Origin: Sphingomonadales bacterium
GTDB taxonomy: Bacteria > Pseudomonadota > Alphaproteobacteria > Sphingomonadales > Sphingomonadaceae
Assembly (NCBI GenBank): GCA_027489365.1
Contig: JAIXZV010000411.1
Span: 1-33,393, forward strand
Direction of reading: 5' to 3'
DNA length: 33,393 bases
Below are positions 23,143-30,899 of this stretch, piece by piece (positions within the stretch are counted from its first letter, which is position 1; each line of letters starts with the position of its first letter). Position numbers and translations under genes: made by a program. The notes beneath the pieces are model-generated. The model was not told the DNA's origin. It searched no databases and saw only the letters and a list, made by a program, of their open reading frames with translations.

Positions 23143-25740
23143 ATGTCCGCCCCCGCCCCTACCCCGATGATGCAGCAATATCTGACGCTGAAGGCCGAAG
23201 CGCGCGATTGCCTGTTGTTCTACCGGATGGGCGATTTCTTCGAATTGTTTTTTGACGATGCGAAGATCGCCGCCGCCGTGCTCGACATCGCGCTGACCGC
23301 GCGCGGCGAGCATGACGGCGTGCCGATTCCGATGTGCGGCGTACCGGTCCATGCCGCCGACGCGTATCTGGCGCGTCTGATCAAGGCCGGACACCGCGTT
23401 GCGATTGCCGAGCAGACCGAGAGCCCGGCCGAAGCCAAGAAACGCGCGGGCAAGACGTTGGTGTCGCGCGCGATCGTCCGCGTGGTCACGGCAGGAACGC
23501 TGACCGAGGAAGCGCTGCTCGATGCCCGCGCCGCGAATTGGTGCGTTGCAGTCGGCGAGGCGGCGGGCGGCGTGGCCATCGCAGCGGCGGATATCTCGAC
23601 CGGGCGCTTCGAACTGATCGAATGCGATGCGGCGGGGCTCGGCGCGGAACTCGCGCGCTTGGCCCCGGCCGAGACGATTGCGTCGGAAGCGACCGCTTTT
23701 GCCGAGGCGGCAACGATGCTGCGTTCGAAGAGCGAGTTCGACAGCGCGCGCGGCGAGGCCCGACTGCGCGATCTGTACGGCGTCGCGACGCTCGACGGGT
23801 TCGGGCAGTTTAGCCGCGCGGCGCTGGCTGCGGCGGGCGGGCTGGTCGCCTATCTCGATCATACCGCCAAAGGCGCGATCCCGTTCCTGCGTCCGCCGCG
23901 GGTGCACAATGCTGCGCAGCAAATGGCGATTGATGCGGCGACGCGCGAAAGTCTGGAGCTGACGCAAACCACGACCGGCGCGCGCAAGGGGAGCTTGCTC
24001 GACGCGGTCGATCGGACCGTGACGGCGGCGGGTGCGCGCTTGCTGGCCGCCGATATCGGCGCGCCGCTGATGGACCGCGCGCGGATCGAAGCGCGGCTCG
24101 ATCTGGTGACCTTGCTCGCTGAGGATTCGGGCTTACGCGACTCGCTGCGCGGTACGCTGCGCAGCCTGGCGGACATTGGCCGCGCGCTTGGGCGACTCGC
24201 TGCGGGTCGGGGATCCCCGCGCGACCTCGGGCAGCTTCGCGACGGGCTCGACGGTGCGTGGCGGCTGGGCGAGCGGCTCGGCAAGATTGACCAGCCCCCT
24301 GCCCTGCTCGCCGAGCTTGCCCCCGCTTTGCGCGGACATGGCGCGCTGATCGATTTGCTGACCCGCGCGCTCGTCGCCGCGCCGCCGATCGATGCGTCGG
24401 ACGGAGGCTATATTGCGCCGGGCTATGACGCCGCGCTCGACGATTTGCGCGATGCGGGCGCGGGCGGCAGGCGCGCGATCGCCGCGCTCGAAGCCGAGTA
24501 TCGCACCCGCACCGGCGTTGCTGCGCTGAAGATCCGGCATAACGGCGTGCTCGGCTATCATATCGAAGTCGCGGCGCGCTTTGCCGATGGGTTGATGAAG
24601 CCCGACAGCGGCTTCACCCACCGCCAGACGATGGCGGGCGCGGTTCGCTTCAATGCTCCCGAACTGCACGAAGTCGCCGCCAAGGTGACGCAAGCGGGTG
24701 CCCATGCGCTCGCGGCCGAGGCGGCCCATCTCGAAGATCTGATCGAAGCCGCGCTCGACCGGCGCGAGAGCATCGCCGCGACTGCCGATGCGCTGGCACG
24801 GCTCGATGTTGCGGCGGGCCTCGCCGAGCGCGCGACCGAGGGTGGCTGGGCGCGACCGGCTTTGGTCGATCATGCCTGTTTCGAGATCGTCGGCGGGCGG
24901 CATCCGGTGGTCGAGGATGCGCTGGCGAAACGCGGCGAACGTTTCGTGGCGAACGACTGTCGGCTGTCGGAGGACTCGCGGCTGTGGCTCGTCACCGGGC
25001 CGAACATGGGCGGCAAATCGACCTTCCTGCGGCAGAACGCGGCGATCGCGGTTCTGGCGCAGGCGGGTAGTTATGTCCCCGCGACCTCGGCCAAATTGGG
25101 CTTGGTCGATCGGTTGTTCAGCCGCGTCGGCGCATCGGACAATCTCGCACGCGGGCGGTCGACCTTCATGGTCGAGATGGTCGAGACCGCCGCGATTCTG
25201 GCGCAAGCAACGCCGCGCAGCTTCGTCATCCTCGATGAGGTCGGGCGCGGCACATCGACCTATGATGGCCTCGCGATCGCCTGGGCGGTGGTCGAGGCGA
25301 TCCATGAGGACAATCGCTGCCGCTGCCTGTTCGCGACGCATTATCATGAACTGACGCGGCTTGCCGAACGCTGCGATGCGCTGACGCTCCACCATGTCCG
25401 CGCGCGCGAGTGGAAGGGTGAACTGGTGCTGCTGCACGAGGTGTCCGAGGGGCCTGCCGATCGCAGCTACGGCCTGGCGGTCGCGCGGCTCGCCGGCTTG
25501 CCGCCCGTAACGATCGCGCGCGCGAAGGCGGTGCTAGCGAAGCTGGAGGCTGGCCGTGCCAAGACCGGTGGGCTTGCTGCGGGGCTCGACGATTTGCCGC
25601 TGTTCGCTGCGGCAATGGAAGTCGCCGAGGAAGAATGCGACGCGATCCGCGCCGAGGTCGAAACGCTCGACGTCGATGCCCTCACCCCGCGTGAGGCGCT
25701 AGAGGTGCTCTACCGGCTGAAGGCGTTGTCGCGCCAATAG
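23143..25740 (+). CDS. mutS: DNA mismatch repair ATPase MutS
   Basis: An 865-residue protein that recognises mispaired bases and starts mismatch repair with MutL. Domain I has the mismatch-wedging Phe-x-Glu motif (F32-F33-E34 in RMGDFFELF). The C-terminal ABC-type ATPase has Walker A GPNMGGKS (619-626), Walker B with D698-E699 in LDEVGRGTSTYDG, and the following FATHYHEL. The helical lever region and C-terminal dimerisation tail are present. I choose ATG 23143, which gives MSAPAPTPMMQQYL, the normal family N-terminus; the frame is open 25 codons further but antisense to the divergent gene's leader. Shine-Dalgarno is weak (GAG). Confidence 0.96.
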   Translation: MSAPAPTPMMQQYLTLKAEARDCLLFYRMGDFFELFFDDAKIAAAVLDIALTARGEHDGVPIPMCGVPVHAADAYLARLIKAGHRVAIAEQTESPAEAKKRAGKTLVSRAIVRVVTAGTLTEEALLDARAANWCVAVGEAAGGVAIAAADISTGRFELIECDAAGLGAELARLAPAETIASEATAFAEAATMLRSKSEFDSARGEARLRDLYGVATLDGFGQFSRAALAAAGGLVAYLDHTAKGAIPFLRPPRVHNAAQQMAIDAATRESLELTQTTTGARKGSLLDAVDRTVTAAGARLLAADIGAPLMDRARIEARLDLVTLLAEDSGLRDSLRGTLRSLADIGRALGRLAAGRGSPRDLGQLRDGLDGAWRLGERLGKIDQPPALLAELAPALRGHGALIDLLTRALVAAPPIDASDGGYIAPGYDAALDDLRDAGAGGRRAIAALEAEYRTRTGVAALKIRHNGVLGYHIEVAARFADGLMKPDSGFTHRQTMAGAVRFNAPELHEVAAKVTQAGAHALAAEAAHLEDLIEAALDRRESIAATADALARLDVAAGLAERATEGGWARPALVDHACFEIVGGRHPVVEDALAKRGERFVANDCRLSEDSRLWLVTGPNMGGKSTFLRQNAAIAVLAQAGSYVPATSAKLGLVDRLFSRVGASDNLARGRSTFMVEMVETAAILAQATPRSFVILDEVGRGTSTYDGLAIAWAVVEAIHEDNRCRCLFATHYHELTRLAERCDALTLHHVRAREWKGELVLLHEVSEGPADRSYGLAVARLAGLPPVTIARAKAVLAKLEAGRAKTGGLAAGLDDLPLFAAAMEVAEEECDAIRAEVETLDVDALTPREALEVLYRLKALSRQ

Positions 25741-25841
25741 GGTGGCCTGGCATCGCGTCGCCGAGACCAGACGGAACCAAGCCCATTGTCGATGATTATG
25801 CCGTCACGGCGTTCGCGCCTCTTACAACAGGGTGATCAACA

Positions 25842-26111
25842 ATGAAGAAGATGATGGTTCTTGGACTTGCTGCCGGTCTGGCGGCCTTGTCGGCTTGCAA
25901 TTCCACCCCGCGCGAGAACGCAGCGGATGCGATCGAGGCAAACGCCGGCGCCGTTGCCGATAATCTGGAAGCCGCCGCCGACAACGCCACCACTGATGCC
26001 GCCGAGGACGCGCTCGAGAACAAGGCCGACGCCGTACGCGAAACTGGCGACGCGAAGGCGAAGGACATGCGGACCAACGATCCCGACACCAACCTTGCGA
26101 ACGGCATGTAA
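25842..26111 (+). CDS. Small Ala-rich lipoprotein
   Basis: An 89-residue exported lipoprotein. The signal ends in lipobox ALSAC, giving lipidation at Cys19. The mature part is rich in Ala, Asp, Glu and Asn with a heptad-like pattern (AADAIEANAGAVADNLEAAADNATTDAAEDALENKADAV), suggesting a soluble helical or coiled-coil rod in the periplasm, somewhat like Lpp-type or entericidin-like small proteins. Its function is unknown. It is monocistronic: a separate gap of 101 bases upstream and a strong terminator 47 bases after the stop suggest a well-expressed short transcript. Confidence 0.8.
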   Translation: MKKMMVLGLAAGLAALSACNSTPRENAADAIEANAGAVADNLEAAADNATTDAAEDALENKADAVRETGDAKAKDMRTNDPDTNLANGM

Positions 26112-26157
26112 TCTTCCGAACAGGTCGAGCCGGTCCCAAGCGCGGTTGGAACTGGAG

Positions 26158-26187
26158 GGGCGCCCGAGCATCGGGCGCCCTTTTTTT
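26158..26187 (+). terminator. Intrinsic terminator after small lipoprotein gene
   Basis: A perfect 10-base stem (GGGCGCCCGA with TCGGGCGCCC), loop GCA, then seven T's (26181-26187). Confidence 0.93.
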
Positions 26188-26300
26188 GCGCGGTACCGAT
26201 GCTCAGGGGGAGCGGGTCAGCGCGCAACGGTGCTCGCCGGTGGCGTGCAGCTTTCGCGGTGTCGTGGACGCGCGTCCCCTAACACCTTATCTGCTCTTCA

Positions 26301-29045
26301 ATGTCTTCCCGCTTCGATTCCGTTCCGCAGCGCCGCGCGATCATCGACCGGCGTTCCCTTGGTGATGCGCTTGCTGCGCTGGACGGCGATAAGGCGGCGT
26401 TGCGTAGCGGCGCGACCGCGGTGCTCAAAGCAGCGCTTGATGCTGGCCGCGCGGAAATCGTGCGGCGCTTGATCGAGCATCCCTCGCGCGGGCTGGAGAT
26501 CGCAGCGGCACAGGCGTTCCTGACCGACCAATTGCTGCGACTGATCTACGATTTCACCGTCCAGCGGCTTTACCCCAACAGCAACCCGACCGCCGCCGAG
26601 CGGCTGACGATCATCGCGGTCGGCGGCTATGGGCGCGGCGAGATGGCGGCCTATTCCGATCTCGACATCGGCTTCCTCACCCCCTGGAAACAGACCGGAT
26701 GGGCCGAGCAAGTGATCGAGACGATGCTGTATGCGTTGTGGGATCTGGGGCTGAAGGTCGGGCATAGCAGCCGCTCGCTCGACGAAATGGTGCGCCAGGC
26801 GAAGAGCGACGTGACGATCCGCACCGCATTGCTTGAGGCGCGCTATGTCTGGGGCGACACCGCTTTGTACGAAGAGGCGGCGCGGCGCTTCAAGGTCGAG
26901 GTGCAGGCCGACACCGCGCGCCAGTTCATCGCCGACAAGCTCGCCGAGCGCGACGTGCGCCACCGCAAGATGGGCGATACGCGCTATGTCGTCGAGCCCA
27001 ACGTCAAGGAAGCCAAGGGCGGCTTGCGCGATCTGCACACGCTCTTCTGGATCGGCAAATATGCCTATAACGTCAGCGAGCCGGCGCACTTGGTCGAGGC
27101 AGGGTTGCTCAGCCGCGAGGAATATCGCCAGTTCCACCGCGCCGAGAATTTCCTGTGGGCGGTGCGCTGCCACCTCCACGCCATTTCGGGCCGCGCCGAG
27201 GACCGGCTGACGTTTGACCTCCAGCGCGAGATCGCCGAGCGGATGCGCTTTGCCGACCGGCCGGGTAAGTCCAAGGTCGAGCGTTTCATGCACTATTACT
27301 TCCTGCAGGCGCGGACGGCGGGGGATTTGACGGGCGTGTTCCTGGCGCATCTCGACCAGAAGTTTGCGGCGCGGGGGCGGCGGTTCGGGCTGCCGATGTT
27401 GCGGCGGAGCCCGCGTAAGTTGAACGGGTTTCTGATCGATCGCGGGCGGCTCGCCATCCCGAACGACGATTTCTTTCGGGTGAAACCGGTGCGCTTGCTC
27501 GAACTGTTCGCGCTGGCCGACAAGCACAGCCTCGAAATCCACCCGCTGACGATGCGCACCGCGGCGCGCGACGCGAAGCTGGCCGACGACATCCGGCAGG
27601 ACCCGACTGCCAACGCTCTATTCCTCGACGTGCTGACCTCTCCCCGCGACCCGGAAACAGTGCTGCGCTGGATGAACGAGGCAGGGGTGTTCGGCCGCTT
27701 CGTGCCCGATTTCGGCCGCGTCGTCGCACAGATGCAGTTCGACATGTACCACCATTACACCGTCGACGAACACACGATCCGCGCGATCGGGCTACTCAGC
27801 CAGATCGAGCGCGGTGAACTCGAAACCGATCACCCACTGTGCGCGGCGGTGCTCAAGCAGATCGTGTCGCGGCGCGCGCTCTACGTCGCGGTGCTGCTGC
27901 ACGACATCGCCAAGGGGCGCGGCGGCGACCATTCGGTGCTGGGTGCGGAGGTCGCACATAAATTGGCGCCGCGCTTCGGCCTGTCACCCGCCGAGACCGA
28001 GACTGTCGCGTGGCTGGTGCGCGCGCATCTGCTGATGTCGGCGACGGCGTTCAAGCGCGACCTGTCGGATTTCAAGACGATCCTCGATTTCGCCGAGATC
28101 GTGCAGAGCCCCGAGCGGCTGCGGCTGTTGCTGGTGCTGACCGTGGTCGACATCCGCGCGGTCGGCCCCGGCGTGTGGAACGGGTGGAAGCGGCAGTTGC
28201 TATCCGACCTGTATGAAGCCGCCGAAGAAGTGCTGCGCCTGGGCCACAAGCAACGCGGGCGCGGCGAGCGGATCGCCGCCAAGCAGGAGGCGCTGCAGGC
28301 GATCCTCGGCTGGGATGCGGCGGCGTTCGAGCAATTGGTGCGGCGCTTGCCCGAACCCTATTGGGTGGCCGAGCCCGAGGACGTGATCGCGGGCAATGCG
28401 CGCCTGATCGCCGAGGCCGGAGACGCACAGCTCTCGATCGCGGCGCAAGTCTATCCCGAACGCGGCGCGACTTTGGTGACGATCTATGCCGCCGATCATC
28501 CCGGGCTGTTCTACCGCATTGCGGGTGCGATCAGCGTGGCGGGCGGCAACATCATCGACGCGCGGATCCACACCACACGCGACGGCATGGCGCTCGACAA
28601 TTTCCTGGTGCAGGACCCGTTCGGCCGCCCGTTCGCCGAGACGACGCAGTTGGCGCGGCTGAAGCAAGCGATCGAGGATGCGCTCGCCAATCGCGGCAAG
28701 ATGATCGACCGGCTGATGGCGAAGCCCCTGCCCCGCCCCCGCGCGGAGGCCTTTGCGATCGCGCCCAACGTGCTGATCGACAATAAGGCGTCGAACCGCT
28801 TCACCGTGATCGAGATCAACGCGCGCGACCGGCCCGCGCTGCTCCACCAACTGGCGCACGCGCTGTTCCAGTCGAAGGTGACGATCCATTCGGCGCATGT
28901 CGCGACCTATGGCGAGCGCGCGGTCGATACTTTCTATCTGACCGATCTGACCGGCGACAAGATCGCGGCGGCGACGCGGTTGAAGACGATCGAACGGCGC
29001 TTGCTGGGTGCGGCGGCGGGCGAGCGGATGGCCGACGCGGCCTGA
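26301..29045 (+). CDS. glnD: PII uridylyltransferase/uridylyl-removing enzyme GlnD
   Basis: A 914-residue bifunctional nitrogen sensor that adds UMP to PII proteins when glutamine is low and removes it when glutamine is high. The nucleotidyltransferase motif GGYGRGEMAAYSDLD is at 108-122 with Asp120/Asp122. The HD hydrolase domain has LLHDIAKGRGGDHS at about 532. Two C-terminal ACT domains, which sense glutamine, begin around residues 724 (TIYAADHPGLFY) and 834 (IEINARDRPALLHQ). The length and domain order are complete. The ATG at 26301 has no recognisable Shine-Dalgarno. No PII or glutamine synthetase gene is nearby. Confidence 0.96.
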   Translation: MSSRFDSVPQRRAIIDRRSLGDALAALDGDKAALRSGATAVLKAALDAGRAEIVRRLIEHPSRGLEIAAAQAFLTDQLLRLIYDFTVQRLYPNSNPTAAERLTIIAVGGYGRGEMAAYSDLDIGFLTPWKQTGWAEQVIETMLYALWDLGLKVGHSSRSLDEMVRQAKSDVTIRTALLEARYVWGDTALYEEAARRFKVEVQADTARQFIADKLAERDVRHRKMGDTRYVVEPNVKEAKGGLRDLHTLFWIGKYAYNVSEPAHLVEAGLLSREEYRQFHRAENFLWAVRCHLHAISGRAEDRLTFDLQREIAERMRFADRPGKSKVERFMHYYFLQARTAGDLTGVFLAHLDQKFAARGRRFGLPMLRRSPRKLNGFLIDRGRLAIPNDDFFRVKPVRLLELFALADKHSLEIHPLTMRTAARDAKLADDIRQDPTANALFLDVLTSPRDPETVLRWMNEAGVFGRFVPDFGRVVAQMQFDMYHHYTVDEHTIRAIGLLSQIERGELETDHPLCAAVLKQIVSRRALYVAVLLHDIAKGRGGDHSVLGAEVAHKLAPRFGLSPAETETVAWLVRAHLLMSATAFKRDLSDFKTILDFAEIVQSPERLRLLLVLTVVDIRAVGPGVWNGWKRQLLSDLYEAAEEVLRLGHKQRGRGERIAAKQEALQAILGWDAAAFEQLVRRLPEPYWVAEPEDVIAGNARLIAEAGDAQLSIAAQVYPERGATLVTIYAADHPGLFYRIAGAISVAGGNIIDARIHTTRDGMALDNFLVQDPFGRPFAETTQLARLKQAIEDALANRGKMIDRLMAKPLPRPRAEAFAIAPNVLIDNKASNRFTVIEINARDRPALLHQLAHALFQSKVTIHSAHVATYGERAVDTFYLTDLTGDKIAAATRLKTIERRLLGAAAGERMADAA

Positions 29046-29216
29046 GCCTCTTCCCGGAAAGTTAGGCATAAACGCGGTCGAATTCGACATGTGGGCGGCG
29101 CGGAGGTTCTGGCGTGCGATGACCAATGCCGCCGACGATTGACGGTCTGAAAGAGCAGGTCCACCATAGCATCGGTGCGACGCTGTAGGACAGCGGTTGC
29201 AAGGTCGGGGGGATCT

Positions 29217-29597
29217 ATGCCGGTACTTGGAATTGGTGGGCTTTTCTTTCGCAGTCACGATCCCGATGCTTTGTCGGCCTGGTACAAGACGCATCTCGGC
29301 ATCGGCGCGGGCTGCGTCTCCACGCCGGGCGGGACACCCGACGAATGGTCTTGGACGACACAGGGCGGTCCGGTGGTGTTCGCACCGTTCAAGGCCGACA
29401 CCGATTACTTCGCCGCCGACAAGCAGTTCATGCTTAACCTGCGCGTGTCGGAGATAGACGCGCTGATCGCCTCGCTCACCGCCGCGGGCATTGCGGTCGA
29501 GACCAAGGCGGAATGGGATGATCCCAGCACCGGCCGGTTCGCGCGGATTCACGATCCCGAGGGCAATGCCGTGGAGCTGTGGCAGCCGCCGGCTTAG
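29217..29597 (+). CDS. VOC-family (glyoxalase-like) protein
   Basis: A 126-residue single-domain protein of the vicinal oxygen chelate fold, made of two beta-alpha-beta-beta-beta units. The first begins GLFFRSHDPDALSAWYKTHLG. The second ends RIHDPEGNAVELWQPPA, where Glu121 is the usual metal ligand. Family members include glyoxalase I, dioxygenases and antibiotic-resistance proteins, and this one cannot be assigned a substrate. I choose ATG 29217, with GGGGGGA just upstream, because the frame before it adds non-family residues. The 171 bases between glnD and this start hold no recognised gene. Confidence 0.85.
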   Translation: MPVLGIGGLFFRSHDPDALSAWYKTHLGIGAGCVSTPGGTPDEWSWTTQGGPVVFAPFKADTDYFAADKQFMLNLRVSEIDALIASLTAAGIAVETKAEWDDPSTGRFARIHDPEGNAVELWQPPA

Positions 29598-29631
29598 ATT
29601 CGGATCATTTTTGCTTGAAACAAGCCCTATT

Positions 29632-29706
29632 CGTTCGTTTCGAGCGAAGTCGAGAAACATGCCCCAAGCGCTGCGCAGGGTGTCTCGACTTCGCTCGACA
29701 CGAACG
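29632..29706. repeat. Palindromic repeat, family A, copy 2
   Basis: Arms 29632-29658 and 29680-29706 are reverse complements over 27 bases with two or three mismatches. The arm sequence is that of the element at 21-90. Unlike copy 1 it has no T-tract and the loop is longer. It lies between the VOC gene and rlmJ, which converge. Confidence 0.85.
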
Positions 29707-29777
29707 GGTAAAAGTGGAGTCATCCGGCTCTGGCGGGCGGGCTCGCCCTCTGGGAAAAGGGGCGATGCAAGCCTATT

Positions 29778-30608
29778 TCAAGCGCCCAACCAATCGGTTA
29801 CGAGCTCGCCTTTATGCCCCGCAGGTGCCAGCGCGGCGCGCAGCGCTTCCAGCAGTGGCGGCAGCGCTTGCGTGAAGGCGTAGGGCGGGTTGACGATATA
29901 AAGGCCCGCGCCGTTATAGATGCCGGGCTGATCGTCGTCGTATAACCAATGCTCCACGCACAGAAATTTCGGGATGCCGAGCCCCCGTAACTGCTCTTTC
30001 CACCGCCACTGTGTGGCGCGGTCTTTCAGCGGATACCAGATTACCGTCACGCCATGCGCCCATTTGCGGTGCGCTGCGGCGAGGGTGGCGGTGATGCGTG
30101 CGCGTTCGTCGGTCTGTTCGAACGGCGGGTCGACCAGCACGACCCCGCGCGCGGTGCGCGGCGGCAGCAGCGCCAGCCAAAGCTCATAAGCGTCGCGCTC
30201 GTGAACGGCAGCCGCGGTGCCGCGCATCGCGCCGCGCAGGGTATAGGCATCCTCAGGGTGTTTTTCGTTCAGGATCAGGAAGTCCTGCGAGCGCAGAAGC
30301 TGCGCCAGAATCCTGGGCGAGCCGGGGTAGAAATGTGGCTCGGCCCCGACATTCACCGCTTGGACGGCAGCGCGATAGTCGTTCAGCAAGGGATTCGAGT
30401 CGGCAAAGGCGCGCAGCACGCCCTGTAGCGACTCGCCGGTACGCCCGGCCTGTTCGCCGCCGAGATCATACAACCCGCAGCCGGCATGGGTGTCGATCAG
30501 GGTCAGCGCGCCCGGCTTTTGCTGCAAGGCCCGCACCAGAGCGATCAGCAGGGAGTGCTTCACGACATCGGCACTGTTGCCGGCATGGAAGGAATGGCGA
30601 TAGTTCAT
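29778..30608 (-). CDS. rlmJ: 23S rRNA (adenine-2030 N6)-methyltransferase RlmJ
   Basis: A 276-residue methyltransferase that modifies A2030 of 23S rRNA with S-adenosylmethionine. The distinctive N-terminus MNYRHSFHAGNSADVVKH is a family hallmark. IDTHAGCGLYDL (38-49) is the SAM-binding loop and VLVDPPFEQ (158-165) the catalytic DPPY-type motif. The length is normal. It is a single gene reading toward repeat family A. Confidence 0.95.
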   Translation of the reverse strand: MNYRHSFHAGNSADVVKHSLLIALVRALQQKPGALTLIDTHAGCGLYDLGGEQAGRTGESLQGVLRAFADSNPLLNDYRAAVQAVNVGAEPHFYPGSPRILAQLLRSQDFLILNEKHPEDAYTLRGAMRGTAAAVHERDAYELWLALLPPRTARGVVLVDPPFEQTDERARITATLAAAHRKWAHGVTVIWYPLKDRATQWRWKEQLRGLGIPKFLCVEHWLYDDDQPGIYNGAGLYIVNPPYAFTQALPPLLEALRAALAPAGHKGELVTDWLGA

Positions 30609-30843
30609 TGCGACCGGAAACCCTGACGATCTGCCTTTTTATACCAAGTGCCGGGCGCAGGAGCCGAGCGCGAGGCGATCCAAGTAACCAGCCGGGTGCG
30701 CGTGTAAAGTCAGGGCGAAACCGTCGAGGCCCTTCACGTGCGGCGACGCGACGCTGCGCGCGCGGAAGCGTTCAATCCTTGCGGAGCGCCGAATCGCCCC
30801 TGGTCGGCGGGACGGCACTTGGGGGCAAGCGGCCGGTGAACCG
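30609..30843. other. Intergenic region upstream of rlmJ, no gene seen
   Basis: These 235 bases separate rlmJ from the receptor gene's terminator. An 80-codon open frame exists on the minus strand, but it is Arg-rich, starts inside the terminator and shows no domain-like pattern. It presumably holds the rlmJ promoter; I cannot point to one with confidence. Confidence 0.5.
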
Positions 30844-30879
30844 AAAACGGCCCGCCCCTCGATCAGAGGGACGGGCCGC
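30844..30879 (-). terminator. Intrinsic terminator of the TonB-dependent receptor gene
   Basis: A 12-base stem (30848-30859 with 30867-30878) with a seven-base loop, followed on the minus strand by TTTT. Its single non-Watson-Crick position becomes a G-U wobble in minus-strand RNA but would be an A-C mismatch in plus-strand RNA, which supports the minus orientation. It lies 21 bases after the receptor stop codon. Confidence 0.85.
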
Positions 30880-30899
30880 ATTTCGTCATAAGTGCCAGC

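Noticed and set aside
25772..25800. A GGAAC motif as a general-stress (EcfG) promoter upstream of the small lipoprotein
   Set aside because: GGAAC is present, but no GTT-type -10 element is found at 16-18 bases, so the match is only half complete.
28200..29723. A 507-codon minus-strand open frame over the end of glnD and the VOC gene
   Set aside because: It overlaps conserved ACT and VOC domains in antisense and also runs through repeat family A; no protein family pattern is visible.
30639..30881. An 80-codon minus-strand frame between rlmJ and the receptor
   Set aside because: It begins inside the receptor's terminator, is Arg-rich and shows no start signal or domain pattern.
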